A stretch of DNA of 64,000 bases from Streptomyces sp. R21 (GTDB lineage: Bacteria > Actinomycetota > Actinomycetes > Streptomycetales > Streptomycetaceae), in assembly GCF_041051975.1 (NCBI RefSeq), contig NZ_CP163435.1, forward strand, positions 2,480,001 through 2,544,000, written 5' to 3'. This document shows positions 15,944 through 24,555 of this stretch, in pieces (the first letter of the stretch is position 1; the number at the start of each line of letters is the position of its first letter). A model generated the notes under the pieces. The model had not been told where the DNA came from. It was given only the letters and a program-made list of their open reading frames with translations, and did no database searches. Made by a program: the position numbers and the translations under genes.

Positions 15944-16807
15944 CTACTTGAGGCCGGAGGTCGACATGCCGCCGACGAATCCGCGCTGGGCGACGAGGAA
16001 GATCAGCAGGATGGGGACGACGTACATCACGGAGGCCGCGGCCTGCAGGTTGGCGACGGGCGTTCCGGCGGGCGTGACGTAGGCGGACATGACGGCGACC
16101 GCGAGAGTGGACTTGTCCGTGGAGAGCAGCAGTTGTGGGGCGATGTAGTCGCCCCAGGTCCAGGTGAAGGCGATCACGAAACTCGCGGACAGGACCGGCC
16201 AGGACTGCGGCAGGAAGATCCGCCAGAAGATCGCGCCGTATCCGCAGCCGTCGACGATCGCGGCCTCCTCCAGCTCACGAGGGAGCCCGGCGAAGAACTG
16301 CCGGAAGAGGAAGACCAGGTAGGGGGCGGCGGCGAGGCCCCACAGCACCCATGGCCAGTACGTGTCGACCATGCCGAGCTTGGCGAAGATCAGGTAGGTC
16401 GGCAGGAGGGTGATCATCTGGGGCAGCATCATCGAGCCGAGCAGGACGCCGAACAGCGTCTTCTTCCCGGGTGCGCTCAGTCGGGCGAATCCGAAGCCGA
16501 CCCAGGCCGAGCTGAGCGTGACCAGGGTGGCGTAAATGGTCGCGATGATCAGTGAGTTGCGGGCGTAGCCGAGGAAGTCGACGAGGTCGAAGGCGTCGAC
16601 GAAGTTGTGCCACTGGAACGGGTGCGGCAGCCAGTGCACGGGTGACGCGGCCAGTTCGGCCGGTGTCTTGAGGCCGGAGACGACGAGCCAGCCGAACGGG
16701 CCGACGAACAGTCCGGTCAGGGCGACGAGGACCGTGTAGAGGACGAGGCGGTTGACCCGCAGCCGCACACCGGCCGGGGACTTGGGGGGCAGGTCGGCAG
16801 CGGTCAC
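15944..16807 (-). CDS. Carbohydrate ABC transporter permease (MalG-type)
   Basis: A 287-residue inner-membrane protein with six predicted helices and the ABC-permease EAA loop (ELEEAAIVDGCGYGAIFWRI) that docks the ATPase. It begins with a short cytoplasmic Pro-rich segment. GTG 16807 overlaps the stop of the partner permease (GTGA). The ATPase is not encoded here; Streptomyces sugar importers often share one (MsiK). It imports the oligosaccharides released by the enzymes of the same operon. Confidence 0.92.
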   Translation of the reverse strand: MTAADLPPKSPAGVRLRVNRLVLYTVLVALTGLFVGPFGWLVVSGLKTPAELAASPVHWLPHPFQWHNFVDAFDLVDFLGYARNSLIIATIYATLVTLSSAWVGFGFARLSAPGKKTLFGVLLGSMMLPQMITLLPTYLIFAKLGMVDTYWPWVLWGLAAAPYLVFLFRQFFAGLPRELEEAAIVDGCGYGAIFWRIFLPQSWPVLSASFVIAFTWTWGDYIAPQLLLSTDKSTLAVAVMSAYVTPAGTPVANLQAAASVMYVVPILLIFLVAQRGFVGGMSTSGLK

Positions 16808-17805
16808 TTCTTCGCCTCCGGTTCGACGTTGTAGAACACCACGCCGGACGTGGCCTTGAAGATGAGTCCGGTCACGATGAGGATCAGGACGAAGAGCACC
16901 CACAGCAGTGCGGAGGCGTAGCCGTAGCGGCCGAGCGCGAAGTACTCCGCGAACACATGCATCATGTAGAGGTAGTTGGACTGCGGGATCGAGGTGACGC
17001 CTCCCGTGGTGCCGTCGGCGGACAGCAGCAGCGGCATGATGGTCTGCACCGAGGCGATCACGCCGGTCACCGTCTGGAAGAGCAGGACCGGCGAGAGCAG
17101 CGGCACGGTGATGCTGCGGAAGGTCCGCCAGGCGCTCGCGCCGTCGATGCGGGCCGCCTCGTGCAGCTCGCGGGGCACGTCCTGGAGCCCGGCCAGCGAG
17201 ATGATCATGATGTTTCCGGCGCTCCACAGCACCGTCATCAACAGCACATAGCGGGCGTAGGGGTCGGCGAGCCAGCCGAGGGCATCGACGCCGAAGATGT
17301 TCAACACACCGTTGGCGGCACCGGAGTTCTGGTCGAAAAGCTGCTTGAAGGCGATTCCCGCGCCGACCGGCGGCACCACGGCCGGCAGATAGAGCAGGGT
17401 GCGGAACAGACCACGCGCCTTGAGCGGCCGGTTGACCAGAACGGCGAGCCCGAGCCCGGCGGTGATCGACAGCGGCACCGAGGTCACCGCGAACAGTCCG
17501 GCGCGTCCCAGGGAGTCCCAGGTGACCGAATCCGACAGCAGCTCACGGTAGTTACCGAGCCCGACGTACCGCCAGTGCGGCGAGATCCCGTCGAACGTGG
17601 TGAAGCTCAGCCACAGCGCGTACGCCATCGGGGCGATGGTCAGCAGCAGGAACCCGGCGATCCAGGGCGAGGCGAACATGTAGAACGCCCGGTGCCTGCG
17701 CGCGGTCATGGAGGTCCGCGGACGCTCCGCGAAACGCGCGCCACCGACGCCCGCGGACTGGTCGGGCCGATGGTCCTTGACGGAGGAGATCTGCTCGACG
17801 GTCAT
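16804..17805 (-). CDS. Carbohydrate ABC transporter permease (MalF-type)
   Basis: A 333-residue permease with six membrane segments after a ~40-residue cytoplasmic N-terminus. The EAA loop reads ELHEAARIDGASAWRTFRSI. It pairs with the MalG-type permease encoded next. ATG 17805 overlaps the stop of the binding-protein gene in an ATGA arrangement, so translation of all three transporter genes is coupled. Confidence 0.92.
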   Translation of the reverse strand: MTVEQISSVKDHRPDQSAGVGGARFAERPRTSMTARRHRAFYMFASPWIAGFLLLTIAPMAYALWLSFTTFDGISPHWRYVGLGNYRELLSDSVTWDSLGRAGLFAVTSVPLSITAGLGLAVLVNRPLKARGLFRTLLYLPAVVPPVGAGIAFKQLFDQNSGAANGVLNIFGVDALGWLADPYARYVLLMTVLWSAGNIMIISLAGLQDVPRELHEAARIDGASAWRTFRSITVPLLSPVLLFQTVTGVIASVQTIMPLLLSADGTTGGVTSIPQSNYLYMMHVFAEYFALGRYGYASALLWVLFVLILIVTGLIFKATSGVVFYNVEPEAKK

Positions 17806-19151
17806 CCCACCTGCTCCTTGCCACGCTTCAGCTGCTCGTTCATGGCCGAGTTCAGTTGCCTCGCGAGGGCGTCGACGGACATCTGGCCCCTCATGGCGGC
17901 CGGGGCGATCTGATTGAAGATCGCAAGAAGCGAGTCCGCCGTGGCGTACGGGGTGAAGGCGATCACCGAGAAGTGCTTCAGCTCGGCCTCCTGAACCCTC
18001 AACACCCGCTTCTGATATGTCTCCTGATCAGGCATCAGCGATCGCAGAGACTTCAACGTGGGAATGCCCCAACCACCGGCAGCGCGCTCCTTCGCGGGCC
18101 CCTCACCGAAGAACCACTCGAAGACCCGCCACGCGGCGTCCTTGTTCCGCGCCTTCCTGGGCATCCACAAACCGGTGCCGGCCTGACAGGAGCTGACCCG
18201 CTTCCCGCCCTCGAACACCGGAGCAGGGGCAAGACGGGACACCTGCGCCAGCTTCTTGTCGGTGTTGATCAGCCCGCCGAGCCAGTAGCCGGCGTTCGAC
18301 ATGGCCATCCGGTTCGCCTGATAGGTGGGCCCGTCCCAGGTGTTGGGATCGGGCTGGATCAGACTCGGCCCGACCTTGGCCCGGCAGTAGTCGATGTACC
18401 ACCCCAGTGCCTTGCGGGCCTCGGGAGCGGCAAAGTCCACACGCGAGAAGTCGTCACTGAAGACACTCCCTCCCGCGGCCACCGCCAGGCTCGCCAGCAG
18501 GTTGGGAGTGAGCACCCCGTTGTAGCTGCCACCGAAAACGGTCGTCTGGCCGTCCTTCCGCCGAGTCAGCCGCCTGGCGCTCTCCAGCCACTCCCCATAC
18601 GTGACCGGCTCTGACTCCGACGGATAGTCGACGCCCGCCTTGTCGAAGTGCGAGGTGTTGTACCAATACATGGAGTCCTGGGAAAAGTCCTTCGCCATCC
18701 CATAGCGCGGCCCCTTGCCCTGGACCCTCCCGTCATACCGCCACAGATCGTTGACCGGATCCAGATCACCGGCCCTGAGGACACTGCTCCTGGCGAAGTA
18801 CGGATCCAGATCCTCCATCACGTCACGCGCCGCGAAATACGGCGCGTCCACGGCCCCGAGGCCGCGCACCAGATCGGGCGGATGGCCATTGGTCATCATC
18901 GCGATCAACTTGGTGAGGTCGTACTTCACCAGGACGATCTTGACGCCGATGTCCTTCTGCGCCTGCTTGGCCTGCTCAGGGGTGATCTCCCCGGACTTGA
19001 CCATCACGGTGACGGTCTCGCCCGACCCGCTCACCCCACTGGACACCTGGAGCGCACAGCCGCTCAGCGCCCCGCCGCCGGCCGCGACAGCACCCGCCGA
19101 CCACCCGAGAAACCTGCGACGACTGGGAGGAGCCCCGGCCTGCGAGCGCAT
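17802..19151 (-). CDS. Extracellular sugar-binding lipoprotein
   Basis: A 449-residue CUT1-type solute-binding protein. The N-terminus has a twin-arginine motif (RRRFLGWSAG) and a lipobox ending at Cys32 (GGGALSGC), so it is exported, folded and lipid-anchored. The body shows the family pattern: KSGEITPEQAKQAQKDIGVKI-like first strand region, DLVRGLGAVDAPYF, and a C-terminal lobe with AAWRVFEWFFGEG. ATG 19151 is preceded by GGTGAGG at 5-6 bases. It is the first gene of the operon, with the GGCAACCGGTTGCC operator 68 bases upstream. Confidence 0.9.
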   Translation of the reverse strand: MRSQAGAPPSRRRFLGWSAGAVAAGGGALSGCALQVSSGVSGSGETVTVMVKSGEITPEQAKQAQKDIGVKIVLVKYDLTKLIAMMTNGHPPDLVRGLGAVDAPYFAARDVMEDLDPYFARSSVLRAGDLDPVNDLWRYDGRVQGKGPRYGMAKDFSQDSMYWYNTSHFDKAGVDYPSESEPVTYGEWLESARRLTRRKDGQTTVFGGSYNGVLTPNLLASLAVAAGGSVFSDDFSRVDFAAPEARKALGWYIDYCRAKVGPSLIQPDPNTWDGPTYQANRMAMSNAGYWLGGLINTDKKLAQVSRLAPAPVFEGGKRVSSCQAGTGLWMPRKARNKDAAWRVFEWFFGEGPAKERAAGGWGIPTLKSLRSLMPDQETYQKRVLRVQEAELKHFSVIAFTPYATADSLLAIFNQIAPAAMRGQMSVDALARQLNSAMNEQLKRGKEQVG

Positions 19152-19218
19152 GAACGCCTCACCTTCTGCTTCGAGTTGAGCGGCCACCAGCCAGCCGAGG
19201 ACAGCACGCCTCTCCAAG

Positions 19219-19232
19219 GGCAACCGGTTGCC
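19219..19232. promoter_or_regulatory. LacI-type operator of the polysaccharide operon
   Basis: GGCAACCGGTTGCC is a perfect 14-base palindrome with the central C-G step of LacI-family operators. It lies 68 bases upstream of the first gene of the operon, overlapping the probable promoter, and shares its core with the site at 6811-6825 before LacI gene 1. Confidence 0.7.
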
Positions 19233-19441
19233 ACGACAGGTGCGCAGAGCTTCTTCGCTGCCCGGAAACCCCGTCAAGACTCCTGACGAACTTTCGAAAA
19301 GACTGGTCACCCCCGGCGACATGCGAAGCCAGAGGGAAGCTGGCCCGAGAGCGCCCAGTGCGCAGGCAACTTGTTCCCACCACCGAACCGGCAGACGACG
19401 GGACCAACAAGCCACGAGCAGCCAGTTAGACGACACTCTCA

Positions 19442-19455
19442 GAAACCGGTTGCCG
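19442..19455. promoter_or_regulatory. Second LacI-type operator candidate
   Basis: GAAACCGGTTGCCG contains the AACCGGTT core with an imperfect outer match. It lies about 290 bases upstream of the operon start and could serve looping or the divergent dehydrogenase gene. Confidence 0.5.
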
Positions 19456-19502
19456 GTCACGCACCCACACTGACGACGGCCCGCAGCCGCAATCCGACGG
19501 AA

Positions 19503-19621
19503 GGGGCCGTGCCGGTACGTTCCTGCCCGTCGCGTAGCAGACCGCCCGCCAAGTCCCGCCGTGTATCAACCCCGGGCAGTACGCCCACGCGGCGACGGGC
19601 AGAACGTACCGGCACGGCCCC
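19503..19621. repeat. 119-base inverted repeat, MITE-like or large hairpin
   Basis: The left arm (19503-19533, starting GGGGCCGTGCCGGTACGTTC) pairs with the right arm (19592-19621) over about 30 bases with a single extra base. The centre is ~57 bases. There is no reading frame of note inside. It could be a small non-autonomous transposable element or a structured RNA/DNA site between divergent promoters; flanking target duplications were not obvious. Confidence 0.6.
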
Positions 19622-19719
19622 GACCCACCCACCGGACCGAACTGCGAAAGGCGCCCTCGCCAGCAAACGCCCACACTGTTTGACCCGCTCCTCACCGCAG
19701 ACCTACGGTAGAAGACGCT

Positions 19720-19737
19720 TTCTGAAACTGTTTCCCA
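19720..19737. promoter_or_regulatory. LacI-like operator before the dehydrogenase gene
   Basis: TCTGAAACTGTTTCCCA contains GAAAC and GTTTC half-sites around a short centre, the looser LacI-type pattern. It lies 17 bases before the ATG at 19754, where a bound repressor would block initiation. Confidence 0.45.
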
Positions 19738-19753
19738 GTACCTCAGGAGAGTC

Positions 19754-20767
19754 ATGCCCAGCGCCCACCCCCCAAGGGTCGTGTTCGCGATGGACCCGGT
19801 GCACCTCCCCCTGCTCTTCCCTCCCCCGCTCATGAAGCGACTCCAGGAGGTAGCCGAGATCGACACCGATCTCGTCGTGCGGGACTTCGCGGCCCCCGAC
19901 GCGGCCGAGGCGCTCGCCCAGGCCGAGGTACTGATCACCGGCTGGGGCTGCCCCCGCCTGGACGCGGACGCACTCAAGACGGCACCCCGACTGCGCACCG
20001 TCCTGCACGCCGCAGGCTCCGTCCGCTCACTGGTCGGCGAGACGCTGTGGGATCGCGGCGTCACCGTGGCCAGCGCGGCCGCAGGCAACGCGCTCCCCGT
20101 CGCGGAGTACACGCTCGGCATGATCCTGCTCCTCGGCAAGGACACCTTCGTCCACCGCGAGCGCTTCCGGGCCACCCACGCCCAGCCGACCGCCGCCGAG
20201 ACCGCGGCCACGGGCAACCTCGGCCGCCGGATCGGCATCATCGGCGCCTCCCGCGTGGGCCGCCGACTGCTGGAACTACTACGCCCGTTCGACTTCGCCG
20301 TCTCGCTGTATGACCCCTACGTGGATACCGCGGAGGCCGCCGCACTCGGCGCCGAACCCCTGTCGCTGGAGGACCTGCTCGGCGGCAGCGACATCGTCAG
20401 CCTGCACGCACCCGACATCCCCGAGACCTACCGCATGCTCGACCGCGACCGGCTCGCCCTCATCAAGGACGGCGGCGTACTGATCAACACCTCGCGCGGC
20501 GCCCTGGTCGATCCCGCGGCCCTCACCGATGAACTGCTCTCCGGCCGCCTCAGCGCGGTGCTGGACGTCACCGAGCCCGAGCCACTGCCCGCGGGCTCCC
20601 CGCTGTACAACCTCCCCAACGTGTTCCTCACCCCGCACATCGCGGGCTCCCTCGGCAACGAGCTGGCGCGCCTCGGGGGCATCGTCGCCGACGAACTGAC
20701 CCGCGTGGCCGCGGGACAGCCACCGGTCCACGAGGTCCGGCGCGCGGACCTGGCCCGTGTCGCCTGA
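19754..20767 (+). CDS. D-2-hydroxyacid dehydrogenase
   Basis: A 337-residue NAD(P)-dependent oxidoreductase. The Rossmann motif is GIIGASRVGRR (~158-168), and the catalytic Arg (INTSRGALVD), Glu (TEPEPLPAG) and His (TPHIAGS) of the family are present. It reduces a 2-keto acid or oxidises a D-2-hydroxy acid; with the neighbouring uronate-type catabolic genes a sugar-acid substrate is likely, but this is inference. It is divergent from the polysaccharide operon and followed by LacI gene 2. ATG 19754 has AGGAG (19744-19748) 5 bases upstream. Confidence 0.88.
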   Translation: MPSAHPPRVVFAMDPVHLPLLFPPPLMKRLQEVAEIDTDLVVRDFAAPDAAEALAQAEVLITGWGCPRLDADALKTAPRLRTVLHAAGSVRSLVGETLWDRGVTVASAAAGNALPVAEYTLGMILLLGKDTFVHRERFRATHAQPTAAETAATGNLGRRIGIIGASRVGRRLLELLRPFDFAVSLYDPYVDTAEAAALGAEPLSLEDLLGGSDIVSLHAPDIPETYRMLDRDRLALIKDGGVLINTSRGALVDPAALTDELLSGRLSAVLDVTEPEPLPAGSPLYNLPNVFLTPHIAGSLGNELARLGGIVADELTRVAAGQPPVHEVRRADLARVA

Positions 20768-20911
20768 CCGCGGCGTCCACCGCATCCGCCGCGCGCCCGG
20801 CCGCCCGGAAACGATGGGATACGGTTTCGCCACCGGCGGGGTTCGGGACCCCGGCCCGTCCGGCGGGAGAGTCGCCTCGGCGGCAGTCGTCACGGTCAAG
20901 GAGTCGCCACG

Positions 20912-22003
20912 GTGAACCAGCGCAAGGTGTCGAGCGACCCCGCGGGACGCGCCACCATCCGGGACGTGGCCGAGCGGGCGGGCGTCTCGGTCGCCAGCGT
21001 GTCGCGCGTCCTGTCCGGCAACTACCCGGTGTCGGAGGAGCTGCGCCGCCGGGTGATGAAGGTCGTCAAGGATCTCGACTACGTCACCAACGCGCACGCC
21101 CGCTCACTGGCCGGCGGCGGCACCCCGACGGTGGCCATCCTCCTGAACAACATCACCGGCGCCGCCTTCGCCCACGTGGCCAAGGGCGTCGAGGGCGCGG
21201 CCTCGCTGCGCGGCTGGCTGTCGCTGGTCGGCACGACCGGGGACGATCCGGAGCGGGAGCTCGCGCTGGTCAACATGATGCGCCAGCAGGGCGTCGCGGC
21301 GGTGGTGCTCCTCGGCGGGGCGTACGACTTCGACGAGTACCAGGTCCGGATGGCACGGTTCGCCCGCTCGCTGGACGCAGCCGGCTCGCACCTCGTCCTG
21401 GTGGGCAGGCCGCCACTGGAGGGCAACGTGCCGGCGACGACGGTCGACTACGACAACGAGGGCGGCGCCTACGCGATGGCCAGCCATCTGCTGTCGGCCG
21501 GGCACCGCCGCGTACTCGTGCTGCCGGGACACGCCGAACTGACCACTGCCCAGGGCCGGTTGAGGGGTGCCGAGCGGGCATTCGAGGCGTACGGGGTGCC
21601 CTTCGACCCGGGCATGGTGCGGCACGGCCCGTACGACTACGAGCACGGCTACGAGGCCGTCGTGACGGCTCTGCACGACACACCGGACTTCACCGCGGTG
21701 CTCGCCGGCACGGACGTGGTCGCCGCGGGCGCGATGCAGGCACTGCGCGCGGCCGGACTCCGGGTACCCGAGGACGTCTCGATCGTCGGCTACGACGACA
21801 TCCCGCTGGCCTCCCAGCTCACACCCCAACTGACCACTGTGCACGTCCCTTACGAGGAAATGGGCCGCGTCGCGCTGCGCGCGGTGGCCGACCGGCGCGA
21901 GGGCGGCGCGGGCCGCCGCCGGAGCGGGGACGGCGACCACCTGGTGCTGGGCACCCATGTCGTCGTACGACAGTCCGTCTGCCCGCCGAGCCGACGCCCG
22001 TAG
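20912..22003 (+). CDS. LacI family transcriptional regulator 2
   Basis: A 363-residue repressor with helix-turn-helix TIRDVAERAGVSVASVSRVL (residues ~15-34), hinge segment ARSLAGGGTP and the sugar-binding effector core (VDYDNEGGAYAMASHLL, YDDIPLASQL, YEEMGRVALRAV). AAGGAG (20898-20903) lies 8 bases before GTG 20912. It is the paralogue of LacI protein 1 (6905-7969). A 22-residue Arg/Gly-rich insertion lies near the C-terminus (REGGAGRRRSGDGD). It sits between the dehydrogenase gene and the second sugar transporter, whose promoter region (22004-22317) holds two LacI-type sites, so that operon is the likeliest target. Confidence 0.9.
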   Translation: MNQRKVSSDPAGRATIRDVAERAGVSVASVSRVLSGNYPVSEELRRRVMKVVKDLDYVTNAHARSLAGGGTPTVAILLNNITGAAFAHVAKGVEGAASLRGWLSLVGTTGDDPERELALVNMMRQQGVAAVVLLGGAYDFDEYQVRMARFARSLDAAGSHLVLVGRPPLEGNVPATTVDYDNEGGAYAMASHLLSAGHRRVLVLPGHAELTTAQGRLRGAERAFEAYGVPFDPGMVRHGPYDYEHGYEAVVTALHDTPDFTAVLAGTDVVAAGAMQALRAAGLRVPEDVSIVGYDDIPLASQLTPQLTTVHVPYEEMGRVALRAVADRREGGAGRRRSGDGDHLVLGTHVVVRQSVCPPSRRP

Positions 22004-22317
22004 CGCATCCCGCCACCCTGTTACGTAAACGTTTTCCGACCGTATCCCAGCCCGCCCCGCAACCCTTACGGCACCCGAGGCAGGCGGCCCATGCTTCCCC
22101 AAAACACCCCTGGCCTGCGCAAATTCCCGCCCGGCGCACACCCCTCCCCACCCCTCCGACCTAACCTCCCGGACAACCCCGCGTAACAATTTTCCGGGGA
22201 CCTCTTGCTCCGGGGAGACGGATAGGCCTACCGTCCACGGCAACCGCTTTCTACAGCTTCTGCTTGAGCCGCCGTCCTTTCGTTCTGAGAACACCTACTC
22301 CGAAGGATCAGGGTCAG
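22004..22317. promoter_or_regulatory. Promoter region of second sugar transporter
   Basis: A gene-free stretch of 314 bases. It contains two LacI-like sites: GTAAACGTTTTC at 22025-22036 and GCAACCGCTTTC at 22240-22251, 67 bases before the binding-protein gene. Both keep a central C-G with flanking AA/TT. Nothing else is clearly recognisable. Confidence 0.55.
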
Positions 22318-23658
22318 ATGAACTCCACCAGCCCCCGCAGAAGGGTCGTCCGCGCCGCCGTCGCGGGCCTCGCGCTGACAGGCCTGCTCGCCGCATGCGG
22401 CGGGTCCGGCTCCGGAGACGACGCGGATTCAGGGTCTTCCGGGCCGGTCACCCTGCCCTTCTGGGGCTGGGCCAACGGCCAGGAAGCGGTTGTCAAGGCG
22501 TTCAACGCCAGTCACAAGGACATCAAGCTCAAGTACACCAAGGTCACCGATCAGCTGACCATGCAGAAGCAGCTGACCAACGCCGTCAAGGCGGGCAACG
22601 CGCCCTGTCTGGTGCAGAACACCGCCGAGTACGTGACCACATGGGTCTCGCAGGGTGCACTCGCCGACATCACCCAGTACGTCGAGTCGAGCAAGGACAA
22701 GTTCAACGCCGGTGCGTGGGCCGGTGCCGGGGTGCAGGGCAAGATCTACGGTGTTCCCACCAGCTCGGCCCCCGCGTTCACCATCTACCGCACCGACATA
22801 TTCAAGAAGTACGGCCTGAAGGCGCCCGCGACCTGGGACGAGTTCATCGCCGCCGGCAAGGTGCTGAAGAAGCACGGCATCAAGATCACCAACTACGCCG
22901 GTGAGGACCCGAGCACGCTCGAGGTGCTCGCCATGCAGGCCGGGGCGCACTGGTACGCCATCGACGGCAACGCGTGGAAGGTGGACTTCCAGGACGCGGG
23001 CAGCCTCAAGGCCGCGAAGGTGATCCAGGACATCATCGACAACGGACTCAACTCCAAGCTCTCCTTCGCGGATTACGCGGCCGTACAGCGCAACTACGAC
23101 AACGGCGGCACCGCGACCCGGCAGATCTCCACCTGGCAGATGGCCGGCATGGTGCAGAACTTCACCAAGTCCGACGGCAAGTGGGCGCTGTCCCCCTGGC
23201 CGACGTTCGACGGCGAGGCGGCCAAGACCCCGGCCGGCACCAACCAGAGCGGCGGGCTGACGCTGGTCACCAAGCAGTGCAAGAGCCAACAGCAGGCGGC
23301 TCAGGCGGCGTTGTGGATGTCCACCGACACCGGCGCGGTCAAGACGATGGCGAGCCCGGAGACCGGCAACGGCGTGATGCCCGCGCTGGCCGACAGCGAC
23401 TCGTACGTCTCGGAGGCGATCTCCGACAAGCTGCTCGGCGACAACTACGAGCCGGGCAGGAAGACCGTCACGGACAGCCTGGCCACGGTCACCACCGACT
23501 GGACCTTCGGCCCGGACTGGACCGCGATGTTCACGGAGCTGCAGAGCGGCTGGGCGAAGGTCATGAACAAGGAGCAGAAGGTCACCGATCTGCTGGCGCA
23601 CATGCAGGAGTGGACGGTCAAGGATCTCAAGTCCCGCGGCATCAGCGTCAAGAGCTGA
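22318..23658 (+). CDS. Extracellular sugar-binding lipoprotein
   Basis: A 446-residue CUT1-type solute-binding lipoprotein: basic N-terminus (SPRRRVVRAAVAG), lipobox LLAAC with Cys27, a Gly/Ser linker, then VTLPFWGWANGQEAVVKAFN, the usual first strand and helix. The C-terminal half shows KWALSPWPTFDG and GGLTLVTKQCKSQQQAAQAA, typical of the sugar-binding lobe. ATG 22318 follows AAGGATCAGGGTCAG. It starts an operon with two permeases and a GH43 enzyme, which suggests uptake of plant-type oligosaccharides such as xylo- or arabino-oligomers. Confidence 0.9.
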   Translation: MNSTSPRRRVVRAAVAGLALTGLLAACGGSGSGDDADSGSSGPVTLPFWGWANGQEAVVKAFNASHKDIKLKYTKVTDQLTMQKQLTNAVKAGNAPCLVQNTAEYVTTWVSQGALADITQYVESSKDKFNAGAWAGAGVQGKIYGVPTSSAPAFTIYRTDIFKKYGLKAPATWDEFIAAGKVLKKHGIKITNYAGEDPSTLEVLAMQAGAHWYAIDGNAWKVDFQDAGSLKAAKVIQDIIDNGLNSKLSFADYAAVQRNYDNGGTATRQISTWQMAGMVQNFTKSDGKWALSPWPTFDGEAAKTPAGTNQSGGLTLVTKQCKSQQQAAQAALWMSTDTGAVKTMASPETGNGVMPALADSDSYVSEAISDKLLGDNYEPGRKTVTDSLATVTTDWTFGPDWTAMFTELQSGWAKVMNKEQKVTDLLAHMQEWTVKDLKSRGISVKS

Positions 23659-23668
23659 GGCCCGCCCG

Positions 23669-24553
23669 ATGATCCGCTCCCAGCGCTGGAAGGGCGCCGC
23701 CTTCACGGTGCCCTTCCAGCTCGGCTTCGTGTTCCTGTACCTGATTCCGATCGGCTACGCCGTCTACCAGTCGCTGTTCCTGGAGCAGCAGTCGGGGCTC
23801 GGACTCGGCGGTGCGACCGAGAAGTTCGTCGGTCTGGACAACTACCAGCACGGCCTGACCGACTCGGCGTTCCTCAACTCCGTACTCAGGGTTGTCCTGT
23901 TCGCCTGTGTGCAGATCCCGGTGATGCTCGCCGTCAGCCTGGTGCTCGCTCTGTGCCTGGACGCACTCACCTCGCGGGCGGCCGGCCGCTTCCGGATCCT
24001 GCTGCTGATTCCGTACATGATCCCCGGGGTGGTCGCCGCCATCGTGTGGATCAACCTCTACAGCCCGGACGTCGGTCCGCTGACACCGATCGGCGACCTC
24101 TTCGGGTTCTCCTGGAACTTCTTCGCGCCCTCGATGGTCTGGCCGTCCATCGGCAACCTGCTGACCTGGCACGGCATCGGCTACAACATGGTGATCATCT
24201 ACGCGGCACTCCAGGGCGTACCGCGTGAGCTGTTCGAGGCCGCACGACTGGACGGCGCCTCCGAACTCCGGGTCGCCCTGAGCATCAAGATCCCGCACGT
24301 ACGCGGAGCGCTCGTGCTGACCGGCATGCTGTCGGTCATCCAGATGCTGCAGATCTTCAACGAGCCCGCGCTGTTCCGCAATGTCACCCCGCAGACGGTC
24401 GACGACAGCTTCACGCCCATCATGATCATCTACAACCAGGCGTTCAACGCGGGCAACTACCACTACGCCGCGGCCCTTTCGGTGCTGCTCGCCCTCATCC
24501 TCGGCATCGCCTCCTTCCTCTTCTACCGGCTGACCTCGAAGGAGGCCGACTGA
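23669..24553 (+). CDS. Sugar ABC transporter permease (MalF-type)
   Basis: A 294-residue permease with six membrane segments and an EAA loop (ELFEAARLDGASELRVALSI). The first helix (FTVPFQLGFVFLYLIPIGYA) follows a very short cytoplasmic end. It lies 10 bases after the binding-protein gene and 2 bases before the partner permease. Confidence 0.92.
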   Translation: MIRSQRWKGAAFTVPFQLGFVFLYLIPIGYAVYQSLFLEQQSGLGLGGATEKFVGLDNYQHGLTDSAFLNSVLRVVLFACVQIPVMLAVSLVLALCLDALTSRAAGRFRILLLIPYMIPGVVAAIVWINLYSPDVGPLTPIGDLFGFSWNFFAPSMVWPSIGNLLTWHGIGYNMVIIYAALQGVPRELFEAARLDGASELRVALSIKIPHVRGALVLTGMLSVIQMLQIFNEPALFRNVTPQTVDDSFTPIMIIYNQAFNAGNYHYAAALSVLLALILGIASFLFYRLTSKEAD

Positions 24554-24555
24554 CG

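Larger units (their letters stand above)
19152..19753. other. Divergent regulatory region with operators and inverted repeat
   Basis: No gene is supported. The region separates the minus-strand polysaccharide operon from the plus-strand dehydrogenase gene. It carries a perfect AACCGGTT palindrome (19219-19232), a second imperfect one (19442-19455), a 119-base inverted repeat (19503-19621) and a GAAACTGTTTC site (about 19720-19737). Confidence 0.7.
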
